Positions 36,801 through 50,500 of a stretch of 64,000 nt of DNA are shown piece by piece. The translations under genes were made by a program, and so were the position numbers. This DNA is from Phytoseiulus persimilis (lineage: Eukaryota; Arthropoda; Arachnida; Mesostigmata; Phytoseiidae), in contig CM075104.1 of assembly GCA_037576195.1 (NCBI GenBank), forward strand, positions 17,810,211 to 17,874,210, given 5' to 3'. The stretch's first letter is position 1; each line of letters starts with the position of its first letter. The notes under the pieces were generated by a model, which saw nothing but the letters and a program-made list of their open reading frames with translations, was not told the origin of the DNA and ran no database searches.

Positions 36801-39800
36801 CGTGGTGCAGCCGTCGTATTACCGACCGAGCTCGGGATTCTCACACATGAGCTAAGATGACAATCAATTGTCAGGGGATGGTTTTCAGTCTGAATGAAGT
36901 GACCGAAACCTGAGACGCATTCAGGGGACCAGCTTACACCGATTCCTCTGCGATATTCAGGGGGTACACGTTTCGATGAGAAACACAGTGTGCTGTGCAT
37001 CAGAGCACCATCATTGCCGGACGAGGACTCTTCCTGCGGGTTCTCAACCTCGCGGTGGAACCGGAACCGTGACGGTTCACCCTGAGCTAGGTTTTGAAGC
37101 TGAATTTGAGACCATCGTTTCGTAACATGAGGGACGGAATACTATACGACTGTATTCCCGCACGGTCACGGAAGTTTCCAAGGCAAAATCCGACCCGTAA
37201 CTGAATTTGCGTGGACTTGAGAAACTACTGCATGGTTGAAGACCGACGACAAGAGGGAATATCCCGCAGTTCGCCCATTCGCAGTCGCTTCAAGCAGCAT
37301 TGTCGCTGCTCATGGTCTGTTCTTTGCCTACTGGAAAGCCACGGGGTGGCGCGACAATCTTGCCGCTAATCGTTGGAGGTCTTCCCGGAGCAGGGCTCTG
37401 CCAATTCCGTCATCCTTTCTTCGGAGTCGCTGGAATGATTTCCTGCGACGGATAATTCCTAATTTCCTCAATGCGCAGAAAACAGAGCGCAGGGGAACAT
37501 TGCAACAGACTTTCCGTTGAGCTCTTGATTGAGAAACGCTTTTGCTTCCGAACCAGTGAGTCGATTCCCCGCATGAGGGACGAGCAGCTCTCGTGGATCA
37601 CCTGGCTGTTCGATTGTCGTAGCTGGCTGCTAAACTGTTACTTACCAAGCAACAGGACGACTGCTCGCTTCAGCCCGAGCCTGACGAATGGAGGGAGTTC
37701 GTCCCCGGAAGAGTGATGTGAAGCGCAACGGTCCAGCACTGCATTGTAGTAGTCGACTGTATCCAACTACGCCCTGGAGCGACACAATGGGAAACCGGAA
37801 GACGTCAATATGTTACTGAAGACAGCCGGTGGGAGATATGTCCACATGTCAGCTGATACGAAGAGAGCAATGCTGAACCGCGGGACTTTGACTCTGCGTT
37901 TCCCCGGCTCCCTCGAGTCCAAGGTGGGTCTCCAGAATCCTGGCGCGTTCCTGGAGCACTTTTGGCGAGGATTGACTCTTTGAGTGACATGTTTCGGCCG
38001 AAGAGCTTGATTCAATGAAGCCGTTTTCAGGTCTGCTCGCAATGACACGATTTGGGGTCCATCGGAGGTCGCTGCTCCTTGCGCCTACTGCTCAGTAGGA
38101 TCGGCAATCTTTAGAGGCTCTCGGGGGAGGAAACGGTTCTCTCGGAACCCTCATCTCCGCTCATTCTCCGAGATCGCTCCGAATCGGGCTCCTCTCAGAG
38201 AGCTTCTTTCGATCACCTGATGAAAGATTTCCGGGTTAGTGGAAGCGCAGCAGACACTGTTAGAGAAAACGCAATGCAGAGCGAATTCGAATCAGATATT
38301 CGCTCCGTCGTGAGAATGAACCGAAGGTCTCCTCTCCCAAAGGTATTCGTGGGAAACTCACAAGGTCACGGTTGAACCGTCTCCTGGCCGCAGCCAGTTG
38401 CTGAGAACTGCGGAGAGAACAAGTTGAGAATGGACAAACCGAGCGGATACTGCGCGTTCCAGTTCAATAAGATCCGAAATCAGGGGCTCCTTGGCTTATT
38501 CTCCTCGAGCTGGAATCTCTATTTTGATGCATGTGGGCGAGCCGATTCCAACAACACCGGACTAACGATGACAGTAGCTCATTTTTCCACGGGCGCTGAA
38601 ATCAGTCAAGTTCGACTCGCGAACAAACTCTCGGAGATATTTAACTGTTCCAAAGTTTTGACCAGGAGCCGGTGGGAAGAGATTGAGACATGTTTGGTGA
38701 GAAAGAGAGAATCTCGGATGAATCGTCGAGCTCAGGAAAGTTCCGCGGGGCGGCTTTTTCCCGATCGCTTGATGATGCCAATGCCAGTAGCTCGCCCTCG
38801 GACCTCTATAGGGCACCAGTTTGTTGAGTCTATTCAGCGGCGGATCCCAACGCTCAGAACGCAGCTTTTCGGACGAGCTCCTGATCTTGTTGACGACTGT
38901 TCTCCGACTGGTCATGATTCATTTAACGATTCTGTGGTATTAACTTCCCATAGTCAGACATCCCCCTGAGTAATTTTTTTCCCGTTTCCCGCCGTTTTTC
39001 CCATATGAGGATCTGAGGAAACTCCGCTCTACTTGATGCACTCCCAAACAGTAAAACTTGTTGTGTATCGTATTGGAATTCTTCGCTCAGAGGAGGAATC
39101 TTGAGTTGGCTCTCGACGCTCTGAGGATCGTTGTCGATTCGGTGAGGACCGAGAAATCCATGAGGCTTGAGCTGACTGGTTCCACTCAAGTTTCTATCCA
39201 TGATCATTCCACCATAAGCTTGAACGGAGACTGGCGAGCCCTCTGGGTCATTGGCGAGGGAACGAACCCCTTCCCAGCCGAGTCGATCGAGCGAAAACTG
39301 GGAACGTTGGAAAAGAAGGTTTGGACGTTCCCGTTCAGCGAAGAGTTTTGAGGTATAATTGGTCTGACTGGGAGCGTGTATCTAATTGGTGGAGAGCAAT
39401 TCTCAAAGAGGAGACCTCATGATTCACGAAAGGAATCAGGAGTGCGAGAAAAGAAGAAAAGCCACGATGGGAGGAGATAGGACAGTCATGAGAGAAAAAT
39501 GAATTCACGCACGAATCAGGTGAATAGAAAATTCAGCTTGAGTGTGGGACTCCTACGCATAATACCTACGAAAAAAAGGCTCGTTATCTGGAAGATGCGG
39601 GAGGATAGAAGTTCGGAAGAGTTTGGGATTGCGTCGGAAACACAAGGATCCGAGACAGGGGGACAGGGTCTCGTCACCGTTGAGACGAACAGCACGCTTT
39701 TCAATAGAATCGGAGGGAGGGAGTAGGAGCCCCCCAGACATGCGAGCAGTACGCGAGACAAACGAATTCAGGTTTCCTAGAGCAACAGAAGAGGGGGAAA

Positions 39801-42559
39801 ATAGCTCTTGGCTGGGGAAAGGAAGCCTAGCTTTCGAGAAGCGGACTTAGCCATGGTTGCGATGTGGTTGTGCCGTTCAGGATTCGAAGAGAGGGACACG
39901 CCTGGTATTGAGTCAGCTGACGGAGAACGCAACGGGTTGCTGTCGGAAAGAATGTTGGGAGTTGTATGGAGTGGCCGGTTTATGCCGTCGTCTGTGTTCA
40001 GGCATTGCAGAACCGTTCGAAACAGAATCCTTCGGCAGCAGTCGGATATGCAACCATCGAAATGCAGCGATTCCTGATCTCCATGCAGCAGGGATCTTTT
40101 TCTTTGTTCGGCACTTTTGGATCTCAGAACGGTCGGCGATAATTGAAATCGAGTCCCGAAACCTATCCTCGAGGGACTCTTAGGGCATCGACCGTACATC
40201 ACTGCGAAAAAAAGGGAGGGATATGTCCCACGATCTCGGGCCGCTTCCAGGTCATTCTAGTCTACAGAAAGGAAGAAAGAAGCCCGGACTCCGTCCGCTT
40301 GATGCGCACGAGGAGCTTTCGTCGTCGGCAGGGAAGATGTTCCCGACCGGAACATGGATGAGACATCGTTCTCGCTACGACACTCTCAGGAGATTGAAAC
40401 TTTGAATTGAAGCTGTTCGTTGTGGTATTTTCATTCCAGAGACAGCTGCAAAAAAGGAGAACGATATTTGTATAGCTGCTACAGTTCGAAAATGTCTGGA
40501 AGTCTCGCTTTATTCGGCGGAATATGTATCTCCAAACTCATACAAACACCGTCTCCCTCGGATTGGCGGCAGACATCGAGTTCTTAGCCAACATCTGCTC
40601 ATCGTGGTGGTTGTGCTCTGAACGGACGTGTCGAGTTTCTTCATGGTGATGAATTATTCGCGAAGCTTCTCTCCGTTACTCGGAAGTAGGAGCTGCTTCG
40701 GTGTCGTCTGGTTGCTTGCTGGAAAAATTTGATTATTCACTGGCGTACATAATGACTTCCTCACCATTGGCTATGCGCCGAGAGCGAGTCTGTCTCTGCT
40801 GCTAGAATCAAGTCGGAGGCACCAAGCCCATGCCTTTGGTATCGCAGAGCATTCACTCTGCCGAGGCACTCCTTGGCAGGGAATCCTTGCCACGTCAATA
40901 TTGACACGCGACACAGGGACAGACTTGCCTTACGTTCTGACCAAAATTGTGATGACGTAGTTCGAAAACAGTCAGTGCTGGGAAGTTCGGTGTTGCCCCT
41001 GTATTTCGCCCGTACCTTTCTCTAGTTTCGGAGCCGACCAAGGCACCGATCGCTTCCTTTCCACAAAACTCCCGCAGCAAACTCACAATGACTTGAGAGA
41101 CCCCTGTCTCGTATGACGGGGAATGCTCCGCATTGCATGGTTCATAATTCGTGGTCCACTCTGGATCATTCGCGTATGGCGGTAGCGAACGGCAATGAAT
41201 ATGCGGAGGGCGAGCGAAAATCAAGCAGGCATCGCAACATACCATGAGGAATAGGGGTCATTGGGCGCTTCGTGTTAAACGTTCAATCACGATGCATGGG
41301 AGTATCGTGGAGTTTGATCTCCGGAAATTTCCGTCAGGTTGGACCCTTGCGATTGGAAAACATAACTTCAAGCCTGCTGCCACGAGCCGATCGGAGCTCG
41401 AGCGAAACGGTACAACGCTCGTTGCGGGGGAAATCCACGATCAGAGGCATACGGAGCTCACGATCCAACGCAGTCAAAAGAACTCAAAAGCAGACCAAAA
41501 GCTGAAGCAAGGAGACAATCAGGAAATGACGGGAGCTCTGAACGTGGAAAATATCGCGTTCCAAGTCTACTGAGCGCAATGATCAAAGGGACACCGAACT
41601 CAACACAAAAACACGATCCAAGGTGCCCGACCGCCCAATTTCTTTTCGTGCTCGAGACTTGTGTCTTGTAGAACTCGAACGATTGAAGCAGCAGTTTGAA
41701 GCAGTTCCTTCACAATAAACGGACTCGACTTCGACGTCATGGAGACGCATTCTGGAGTTGGCAGAAGTTGATGGTTTCTCAGTCATGTTTGGCCTTCTTT
41801 GTCGCTGAGTCGAGAGGGGCTACAATGGTGCCGCAACGTTTCGTGAGTCTTCGTTAGAGCCGGTTCCGCAAAGCTCAAACGAGTCGCGTCTGCCTGTGGT
41901 TCAGGACTCAACCTTTTTGTGGCCAATGTGAATTTCAAGCCTGCAGGCGACAGCGTCTGTAATTTCAAGATGAGAGAGGATCGCGGTGGCTGGCCCGCGA
42001 GTCCAACCTGTGGCACTTCCTCCTCCTTACTTGGCAAGTGGTTTTTGAGAATTTCGGCAGCCAACAGAGAGCGATATCAAAGGTCTCTGAGTGCCTCCGT
42101 TTTCCGAGAACGGTTGGGACGTTGAAGCACGTTCCCGCCACACTTGAGATTTCTGGCGAAAAAATCGGATGTCGTCCTGTTGTATTTCTCTCAGTCCGCG
42201 AACTGCATAAACTACCTCAGCTTTCAAAAGAATCTCCGCAAATTACTTGCGAGCAGCCCTACCGCCTCGCGCTGTGAACGCGTCTGGCATGTCCAAGTCC
42301 TTTGTGGTCAGAACTGACTACCTGGACTCCACGTTCGCAGGCATGAGCAGAGCGGAGAATTCGTTATGTAGTCACTTCTCCGTTTACAATAGTTGTGTAC
42401 TGTTGGAGGTTTCTGAACTCACCGCGATCTCGACCAGGCATGGCCTGTGCCTCCTCCATTGTCCGTCCATGCAGCTCATCTTACAAGGGATACTCGGACA
42501 GCGCTCAGACTTCAAATATCTAATTGTGAGTTCCGGGAAGAGTTCGGACGCTGGCGATG
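24817..42559. other. Long region without a recognisable gene
   Basis: About 17.7 kb. I scanned all frames and found no conserved domain, reverse transcriptase or transposase motif, or tRNA. Notable sequence: a C-run of 11 at 32134-32144, a small palindrome at 30514-30535, and a purine-rich plus strand between about 39400 and 39850. The frame at about 31051-31270 has coding-like third-base use but no recognisable product. The stretch may be intergenic, or may hold introns and small exons of a gene I cannot detect without transcripts. Confidence 0.4.
30514..30535. repeat. Short perfect palindrome
   Basis: GAATATAC (30514-30521) and GTATATTC (30528-30535) are perfect inverse complements around a 6-base GC-rich spacer. 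It could be a protein-binding dyad or chance. Confidence 0.5.
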
Positions 42560-43397
42560 TACAGGGTGTGTTCTCTAAGCTGCAACATTTTCGTGGCCTT
42601 TTTTATTTTGAGCTGTATTTCGGTCCAATTTTAGTCGATCTGGGATCTTTTTTTTCGATCGAAAGCTCTTGAAGAGACGCATCTTCATTTTTGAGGATCA
42701 CATCAGTTTTACGTTCTCCAGAGCTCGTCGAAGTTTTCCTCAATTCAATCCATGGCCCCTACAAGAACCTACCAAGGAATCGCCGATTCTCGAGCAATTC
42801 CGAAAGAATAAACGAAAAGATTCCTCTCGATCCCAGCTACAAAACGCGCAGATCGAACGCAAACTGGAGGAACGGTATTCAATGCGAGATACCCCCAAAA
42901 TTGAGCCCTCTAGACCCCCGGCCGACCTCTCCCGTGAAAAACCGCCCGTAAGTCCTCAGGGGAGCCGATTTCGGAAATTTCACTGATGGCAGTTTTCGAG
43001 CCACAGTACCGGAAAACGAAGCAACCGAGTCGATCCGATGACTTTTTTTACACTTCAAAAGTCACTGGGCGCTCATCTCATGTTCCTGCCTGAAAACGCG
43101 CCGACAGCGTTTTGTAGCTTGGATCGAGAGGAATCTTTCCGTTTTTTTTTTTCGAAATTGGTTGAGAATCGGCGATTCCGTGCTAGGTTCTAGTAAGGGT
43201 CATGGACTAAATTGAGGAAAACTTCGAAGAGCTCTGGAAAACGTGACACTGATCTGATCCTCGAAAATTCGAAAAGATGCGTCTCTTCAAGAGCTCTCGT
43301 TAAAAAAAAAAGATTCCAGATCGAATAAAATTGGACCGAAATACAGCTCGAAACGGGAGGTCACAAAAATGTTTTACCTGGGAGAACACACCCTGTA
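42560..43397. mobile_element. Long foldback element bounded by TA dinucleotides (non-autonomous DNA transposon candidate)
   Basis: The arms 42560-42848 and 43107-43397 are long inverted repeats of each other, matching at roughly four bases in five by eye over their whole length, around a 258-bp unpaired centre. The outer ends are identical for 16 bases: TACAGGGTGTGTTCTC at the left and its complement ending in CCCTGTA at the right. The inner ends also match exactly (GCTACAAAACGC and its complement). A TA at each border is what Tc1/mariner-type insertion leaves. No transposase is encoded; the open frame across the left arm (42669-42986) has no known domain. If transcribed, the RNA would fold into a hairpin of nearly 290 bp and could feed small-RNA pathways. 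The divergence between arms indicates an old insertion. Confidence 0.85.
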
Positions 43398-45929
43398 AAT
43401 GAATTTTTGAAGTGACGCTTCTTATCGAGATATTTGCCTCGTTCGTGAATGCGCGTGAGCCATGAGATGAACAGTGCGAATCCTACAGCGCCTGCGTCGC
43501 ACGGCGCATTTTTACCGTATTATATGCACCTCACCTGCGCTCCGTTCGGACGATAACTAACTATGGGGGAGATTCTTCATGGAGAACATCGGTTCCTATT
43601 ATCTGGGGAGATTCGCGAGGTGGTGCGATCGGATCGAGGTGACGACTGTCAGGCGTACCTGAGATCCAAAAAACGTGACCGAACCGCTGGCTTGGAGCTC
43701 TCTGCGCTGAGGTTGGTCGCTGGTCCACGCCCAAACTTGGGGCGCGGCGTACTTCGTGGCAGAGCACTCCTCTCGACTCAGAGAAGGAGCATTCTCGAAC
43801 TTTCGCGGAAAAGGAGCGCCGCGGAGCAGGATACTTCCCAGGCCGATCCTCGGGGAAGCACTCGACGACACGACACATTTTCATCTCATCATGGTGGCGG
43901 AATATGGGGACAAACGCGAAACTTCTCTAGTCACGCTCCCAACAGCACCTGGTTCTGAGAATAGCCCCAATCACTAGCAAAAATACGTTGCCGAACCTTT
44001 TTCTGTGTGCGGACAACGGAACCCGTTTATTTTGTGTAGAGGCAGAGGTATGATTGTTTGAGCTGGGAACACGCATGTCTACCGGAGAATGAACGCTGAC
44101 CTCAACATAAGCCGCGTAAGGATAGGAGCCCGAACGATGTTTATAAAGGTTGATACCCGTCACACGACAGAGAGATCATCGCGTTGCTATGGAGAGGATC
44201 TCCTCAACTTCGAGTGACAGATGCGTGCTGAAGAAGGCGAACGGGGTCTCTCGTTGAGAAACAACCACCTCATCGGATTACCCGGAGAATACTGAGCGCT
44301 GGGCACATCCGAAGACGGTCGTCTGCGCTCCCGCCCTAACAATGCCAGATGCACGAATGGAATGGTGGTTTCGTGAGGAATATGCGTGACCAAGATTTGA
44401 GCAGCCGCGAGCTCCTATGAGCGAACACACTCGGAAAATCGGACTAAATTAACTCCTTCACTCCCTTGATCGTGGGGATTGACCATGGAAGCTGCGTTTT
44501 CCGTTTCATCAACTCGGACGGCCTCAACTGAGATGCTTCGTCGGCTTCCAGTGAAACGATTCATTGGCCACCTCGGACGGCTCGACTGGTACGACTCTGG
44601 TGGGCGACTGGTTGGAGATACCTGCAGTAGCTCGCGCGAGGCAACTCATTGGCACGCCCACGGCTCTGGCACCCCGCCCCCTCTCTGTGCCTCTCAGTTG
44701 TCTCAGCCGCCGCTTTCCAGTGCGCAACTTTCAAATGCGGGGAAACTCGATCAGGGGAAGAGCGCACAAGATTCAGGAATGCCCTGATTTGTTTGAAAGG
44801 TGTTCCGAGACTGAGTGAGCGCCGAATTCGCCGCCGTTCGGCAGCCTTCCGATTCAAATCGCGGTCCCACAAGGCCACCCGAAAATGTTCTTGCTCGCCG
44901 CGATTTGTCTCCCTGGCGATTCAAGATGCTCGCGTGAAGGTCGGGGTATTCACGAAACACCTCCGGCTCCTTGGTTTCTCGAGACGGATCTCGATTCTCG
45001 CATGAGAAGATACTGCTGTCTCGGGATTCCAGGATCAAGAGGAAGAGGTGGCAGCACGAAATCCACTCCCGTTCTATGGAACTCCATCGGAGGAAGTTAG
45101 GTAGTGAATCGTCTATCTGCTGTTTCAAAATAATCCAATCGCTTCTGCGCATGACCAGCGTAATTTTCGTCATATGAAAGCTTGTATACAAGACACTGAT
45201 CTCAGATTCGAGACTTAGTTTGCGTTCTTGTATTGCAAAACCATTTCTATTCCAGTTTCTTCCCTCTGTACCCTGAGGCTCCGAGTCTTATAGGGCAAAC
45301 CAATGCAGATCGCGCTGTCTGATACATTCAGTTTACTCAATGCCCGTCGCACAGAAATCCTTGTTTGTTCAGAACCATATCTCGCTTTTTGATGGTTGAA
45401 TGCACAAGTTGAAAGGTCTCTGATCTTTTTCAGGATTTGCCGCGATTGCCCCGCATCATCGTCGCGGCATTTCGCGGACGTCAGCCTTCAACAAATCGTG
45501 GTGACGAGGAGTGATTTTGTTCTCTAAGAACACACAGCGAACATTCGGTCGTCGGGACGTAGATCTATGTGCGTCCCGAACGCTGCCAGGTCCTATTCTC
45601 TTTCTGTGAAGCACCGCTGATCCCCACTCAAACTCTTTTTCACAACGAGACGAAGTCTTTAGAACCTGAGATTCATCAAAGTTGGATGCGCGTTATCCAT
45701 TAGGCTCAACGTCTCCGTTCCAACTCGAGCGCCTTGATATTCGTAGAGGGAGCTTCCGATGACCTTGGATCTTTGTCGGGACGAACCTTCTGTTTCCGGT
45801 CGGCTCTGCATTCAACGACGAGTCCTTCTTCAAAGGAGTTGAAATCTAGGTAGGTGAGATGAGCTGAATCTTGGAATTCCGCTTGGATAAAACCCGTCAC
45901 ACGGTCATGTACGGGATGAGCAAGAAAAC

Positions 45930-46046
45930 TGATCAGTAGAGCCTGGAAGATTTTTCGAAATTATTCCATCAATCGCCCGGGATCGATCCATTGCGATGAG
46001 GGGATCATTTCGAAAAATCACCTAAACTTCCAGGGTCTACTGATCA
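45930..46046. mobile_element. Short palindromic repeat (MITE-like), copy 1
   Basis: A 117-bp element whose ends are inverse complements: TGATCAGTAGAGCCTGGAAG at the left, and CTTCCAGGGTCTACTGATCA at the right. Inside, ATTTTTCGAAAT and ATTTCGAAAAAT also pair, so the whole unit folds into a hairpin. The core ATTTTTCGAAATTATTCC and the adjoining AATCGCCCG recur, inverted, at about 59.1 kb, which shows it is a dispersed family and not a local palindrome. Confidence 0.75.
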
Positions 46047-47422
46047 GACACGACTGGTTTGTACTATGATTGGTCCGCTCTAAGCTAGGTTTGACATCCG
46101 ATGGGTACCTGAATCCATGGGTTTGTTATACGTGGTCGAATGATTCCGAAGCTCGGTCAGGGATCCCATTTCAGGGTTCCTTCGATGCGATGCGTCGAGA
46201 GAGACCTCCGTGCTTCGAATCGCGACCCCAGGATTGCGAGTTATGAGCGGTTCTTCGATTCATGGGTGAAGATAGAGCGCCAGCGCGATGGTCTCATTGG
46301 AATCTGCGTGGCACGAATTACCACCGTGAAGAATCAGTTTCGGTAAACTTCGTCGCCCTATTCTCCGCTTTCTCTCTGTCAGCTTTTTCTTCGCTCCACG
46401 GAGCCTCCGACAGAGCCTCAAGTTTCGTTCCTCTCTTCCACCGATGATCGATTCTGGAACAGCGTCCCCAACTCCTGCTCGGAAAGTCGCTTTTGAGAAA
46501 CGGAGGAATGAGAGCAGCAAGCTCATATCTTGTTCCACATCATCAACTACCGACCAGCTCTCATCGGTTGTTGTCTTGCAGAAAATGCGAAAGGTTCCGA
46601 AGACGAGCGGATAAGAAGAGGAGAGAGGCAACCTCCGCTGTCGAGATCCGCCGGTAGGTGGAATGTTTTTTTCCACGATCGTAGTTCACTTCAGTGGTTC
46701 ATAACACCATTCACACTAGGCCGACTCGTAATCCAGCTCATCACCGCTCAGTCGAGTTTGACGAAATATTCACCATGTGGGATAATTGGGCCATTCTTGA
46801 AACCGGCAGCGATGGACAGCGCAATCTATATTCTCATCGTGTCAGCTGAACAGGTGCAAGCGCATAAAATCTATGCCCTCTAATTTGTCTCATCCGAGTT
46901 CGTCCGACTGATTGCCGTCGCCGCCGTATAAGATGATCTGATTCATTTCTAGCGATGTCGGCAAGTATTCGGCTAGAGGAAAACATCTGTCCTCCGAGGG
47001 AAAACTTCACCCAGTGAGATCGTAACGATGAATGTTCCCAGATCAACGTTCTAGGAGACCTCGGGAATGATTCGGTGTCCGTATCGGACGCGAACCTAAT
47101 GATGGTGGTCGGGAATCCAGTCGTCGTCACTTGACTAGAATCAGGAAAACTCACGGGGTTTAGAAAAGGGCTACAGATCAGGCTTCGGTATAGAACTCCA
47201 TGGCGTTGGCTCCATGGGTTCTGGTTATTCATTGATCCTCCGATGTGTTAACCACATTTCCTTTTATATACACACCAGCCGGCCTTCGGCCGAGTGATGG
47301 CCCGTGGTGATGGCGTTTCCAGGCATCGAGGCACTTTCGTCCCTCTTCACTGGGTAAGCATCATTCCTGAAACTATCTTCTGAATCGGTTGATTGGTATA
47401 TGCTGTTGTATCTGGGAAGTTT

Positions 47423-47558
47423 GGTCAGGTCGATCCTGGAATCAACTCCCCAGACCCGAGAAAGTATTGTCAGATTGGTCCCGGAATCACCCCTCCAGAT
47501 TCGGAGAAGCATGGTCAGATTGGTCCCGGACGCATCCCCATGTATTCCAGGAGGAGCG
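47423..47558. repeat. Three-unit tandem repeat of about 45 bp
   Basis: Units start near 47423, 47469 and 47513. Each begins with (G)GTCAG(G/A)T followed by (C)GGTCC(C/T)GGAATC-like sequence and a TCCAGA or CCAGAC block. Units differ by several bases. The array is followed at about 47590 by GCCGATTATATATACTAAG, and TTATATACACACC lies upstream near 47265, so it may be part of a dispersed non-coding transposable element. Confidence 0.6.
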
Positions 47559-50500
47559 CGGACAAACTGATAAACAAACTAACAGACGAAGCCGATTATA
47601 TATACTAAGGTTCACATGAGACCCAGTTCCTGGGGCGATTGTGTTCAGCGGACCTCTCGGGTTTCTTTTTGCCCATTTTTCCAGAGTCATTCTCGTATCC
47701 CTACATGTCTCCTGGCCGACCCAATCTTCTGGAAAGCTCTTCGGTCCCGGGTTGATTGGTGACACATTTGATCACAATGTGAGGGTTGGTTCCCGGCTTT
47801 CGTCCGCATTATGCGCATCGGGTGTCGACTTCCTGGTGATTTGAAAGATTCACTCCGCTCGGCAGCGTTCCTGCTCGAGCCAGCGCCATCAGTGTACTCC
47901 CCCGGTCGTTTGTATACAGCCCAAGTGATGCGACACCTCGTTTCTTCCTGCCCCTGGTGAGTCCAGGGGCCCGAAGGAGGGAACTCTCATCCCTCCAAGG
48001 GACCAGACTTAGAGGCTCCGAGATCTCAACCGGTGTCGGTCAACAGTCGGAGTAAGGCGTCAATCTTTCCACAGCTCTCGATTCCTTGTACTCGGGTCAT
48101 CCAAGCCGATCCCGGGCGATTGGAACTCCTGGGGCTTCTGTGGGATGCGGTTGGTACAACAATATGTGTAGTCAGAAAAGAAACGATAGAATGCCGGATG
48201 GCTGCCGGTTCTGACGGAGCCTGCCATGTTCTCATTTGTTTATTGGAAGCAGATAACGACCCGGAAACGTCGATAAGACGGGAAACGTTTGCAAGTGTCA
48301 TTAAGAGCCTAAAGGAATGGCTCTGCGACGGGTCCGCACATGTTTCCCTTGTCAGCGTGTCCTCCTACCGTCCTCTCCCCGCGCCATCGTTGCTACAATT
48401 TTCAGCCGACATTTTCTCATCGCCCCGGTTTTATTGCATCGATTCGCGAAGATCCTCTTATTTTTCTTCTCTGCCTCCGCCCGATGCGCTCGCCCGCATT
48501 TCGGTCTTCAGAAAACTTTTCCGGATGCCTGCGCTACCTCTATCCCGCTCTCGAGAATGGAATAATCAGACGCGAGATCATTAACGGGTACGTTGCCTCG
48601 ATTCGCTCTGAGCTCGGGAGGATTTTCCTGCTGCTCAGGTTCTGTTCCATTGTTCGTTGCCCGGTACAGCTGCTGAACTAGCGGAGGGGAGCATCTTTTT
48701 CTTCTGGCAGTCTTCCATATTCCACGGCAAACACTCGTTTCAAGATGCACTCAGGAACAGCACGAAATGCACAACAAGGAAACGTGCCTCCTCTGCCTTC
48801 GAAGCGCAGTAGTGGCGGGCCTTCTGGGTGGTTCAACCGCCATCTGGCAACTTCACAGTTTAACTTGAAATGCTTCCAAAGTTTGCACGACGTGAGCGAA
48901 TCGAGTTTAGAACGCACGCAGAACCTTGTTTTTCAGCAGCAAACAGTTTGGGGAAATTCCCCTTTCTTACAAGAGCTGCGGCAGTGTGGGAAGGCCTTAT
49001 TGGCTGAGGGAGCCGACTACATAACTTTTTTTCATGCGACAACGCGTCTCGTTCGAGAAACTGCATAACTACCAGACATCCCGGAACATGAACGATCTCT
49101 CCGACGAGAAGGCGGGAGCCCGTGGAGTTGTTGAGCAGACTCGAAGCGAAAAGATTCGGTGGGCGGCAGCGTGATTGTGATGCAGACTTGTGTGCGGCTT
49201 CGGAAGCCGGAGAGCGGAAACGCTCGCTCGCTCGCATGTTGCGGCCGACAAGCGCGATCAATAGGTGCCACTCATTAGTTGTTGACTGTTAATGCGGCGG
49301 GACACGAGAAAGACCAGATGATTGCTGCAAACCGCTCGACTCCTCACAGACATAGATTCGGGAGGATCCAAAATTGCCACTCAGGAAGGTTCAGTACTTG
49401 TTTTTCGCGTGGTAGGAAAATTAAGATGTATTGAAAACGTGGGACTGCGAAGCCACGTGGCCCCTGCGAACCTCGTCTACCGCAGCTGCCGAATCATTAA
49501 CGAAACAGGGACGACAGTTGATTCTAGGTGCGTAATCAGGCCGAGCTGGAAATGAAGCCGTCGCCGACAGGGCTTGAGCTCAGTGAATTCGGTATTGTCC
49601 CACGTGGACAGACGACGCTCCATGCTGACTGATTCGGGATGTAAATCAGCGAAATTTCCTTTCATCCTATTCCGCGTATCCCCTCGGAACGCTCTGAAAA
49701 CCACCACCAATACCCTCATCCCCAGATTCGATCGCTTTATTCAAACAGAGACGCGTAGTCTTCACCCTGCATTATTTCTTCAGTCATCGTTTTCTCAAAC
49801 GAATCGCATTTCAAGTGGCTCTGATGCACAATGTCCGGCCTCGATCAATTGCCTCGGAGACCCAGATCAGGAGGGTTTGATTTCTTTTTGGAGAGTCTAT
49901 GCGAATATTTGTCGCTTCTTGGACAGTGAGCAACTTGGATCGCATGCACAACACTTTCAAACTCGCTTCCCGACATGCACGCTCGATAAACGATCACTCA
50001 TAGACTGACAGCGAGGTTCTTTCAAAGGCTTCGACAAGAATCGGAGATGTTCAACAGCAAACTTATCAGAGCCAGAATCGCGAGCTCGCTCGGAGGCAGC
50101 TTTCGGCTCTCCAGCTCAGTAGACCTTTACTCGCGTTGCTTCTCGCACATCGTTCGAAAGCAGCGCTTGAAATAACGAAACGACAAAGATGCGGATTGAG
50201 ACTGAGCGAAGGGCGAAGCCGGTTCGCGATTCGGTTTGGTGAGAGATGGATGCGTGATGCGCCCTCGGTAAGAAGCCCCGCGCGTACTTCTTCGGAGTCG
50301 ATCATTGTGGCGCGTGGGATAGCAGCCATACTTTCTCCGAGGGAACGAGTCGCACCCGCGATCCTCCCGGTATTCCGCCGCTCACTGACACCATTCACAC
50401 GTTTGCACCGAGAGCGAAGTTGACCATGATAACTCTTGGCGAATTCGCCCGTCAGAACTCCTCTCGTCGGAAATTCGCTCAATCAGCTTGCAATGTTATC

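Noticed and set aside
38424-38969. 181-codon plus-strand open frame
   Set aside because: No domain, signal peptide or splice sites, and codon use like surrounding non-coding DNA.
41244-42125. Two frames containing NFKPA (about 41370 and 41935), considered as exons of a MATH-type gene
   Set aside because: The resemblance is five residues long and the flanking sequence does not extend the match or give consistent splice phases.
48033-48584. 183-codon plus-strand open frame
   Set aside because: Overlapped by other long frames on both strands, mixed codon use, no domain or splice context.
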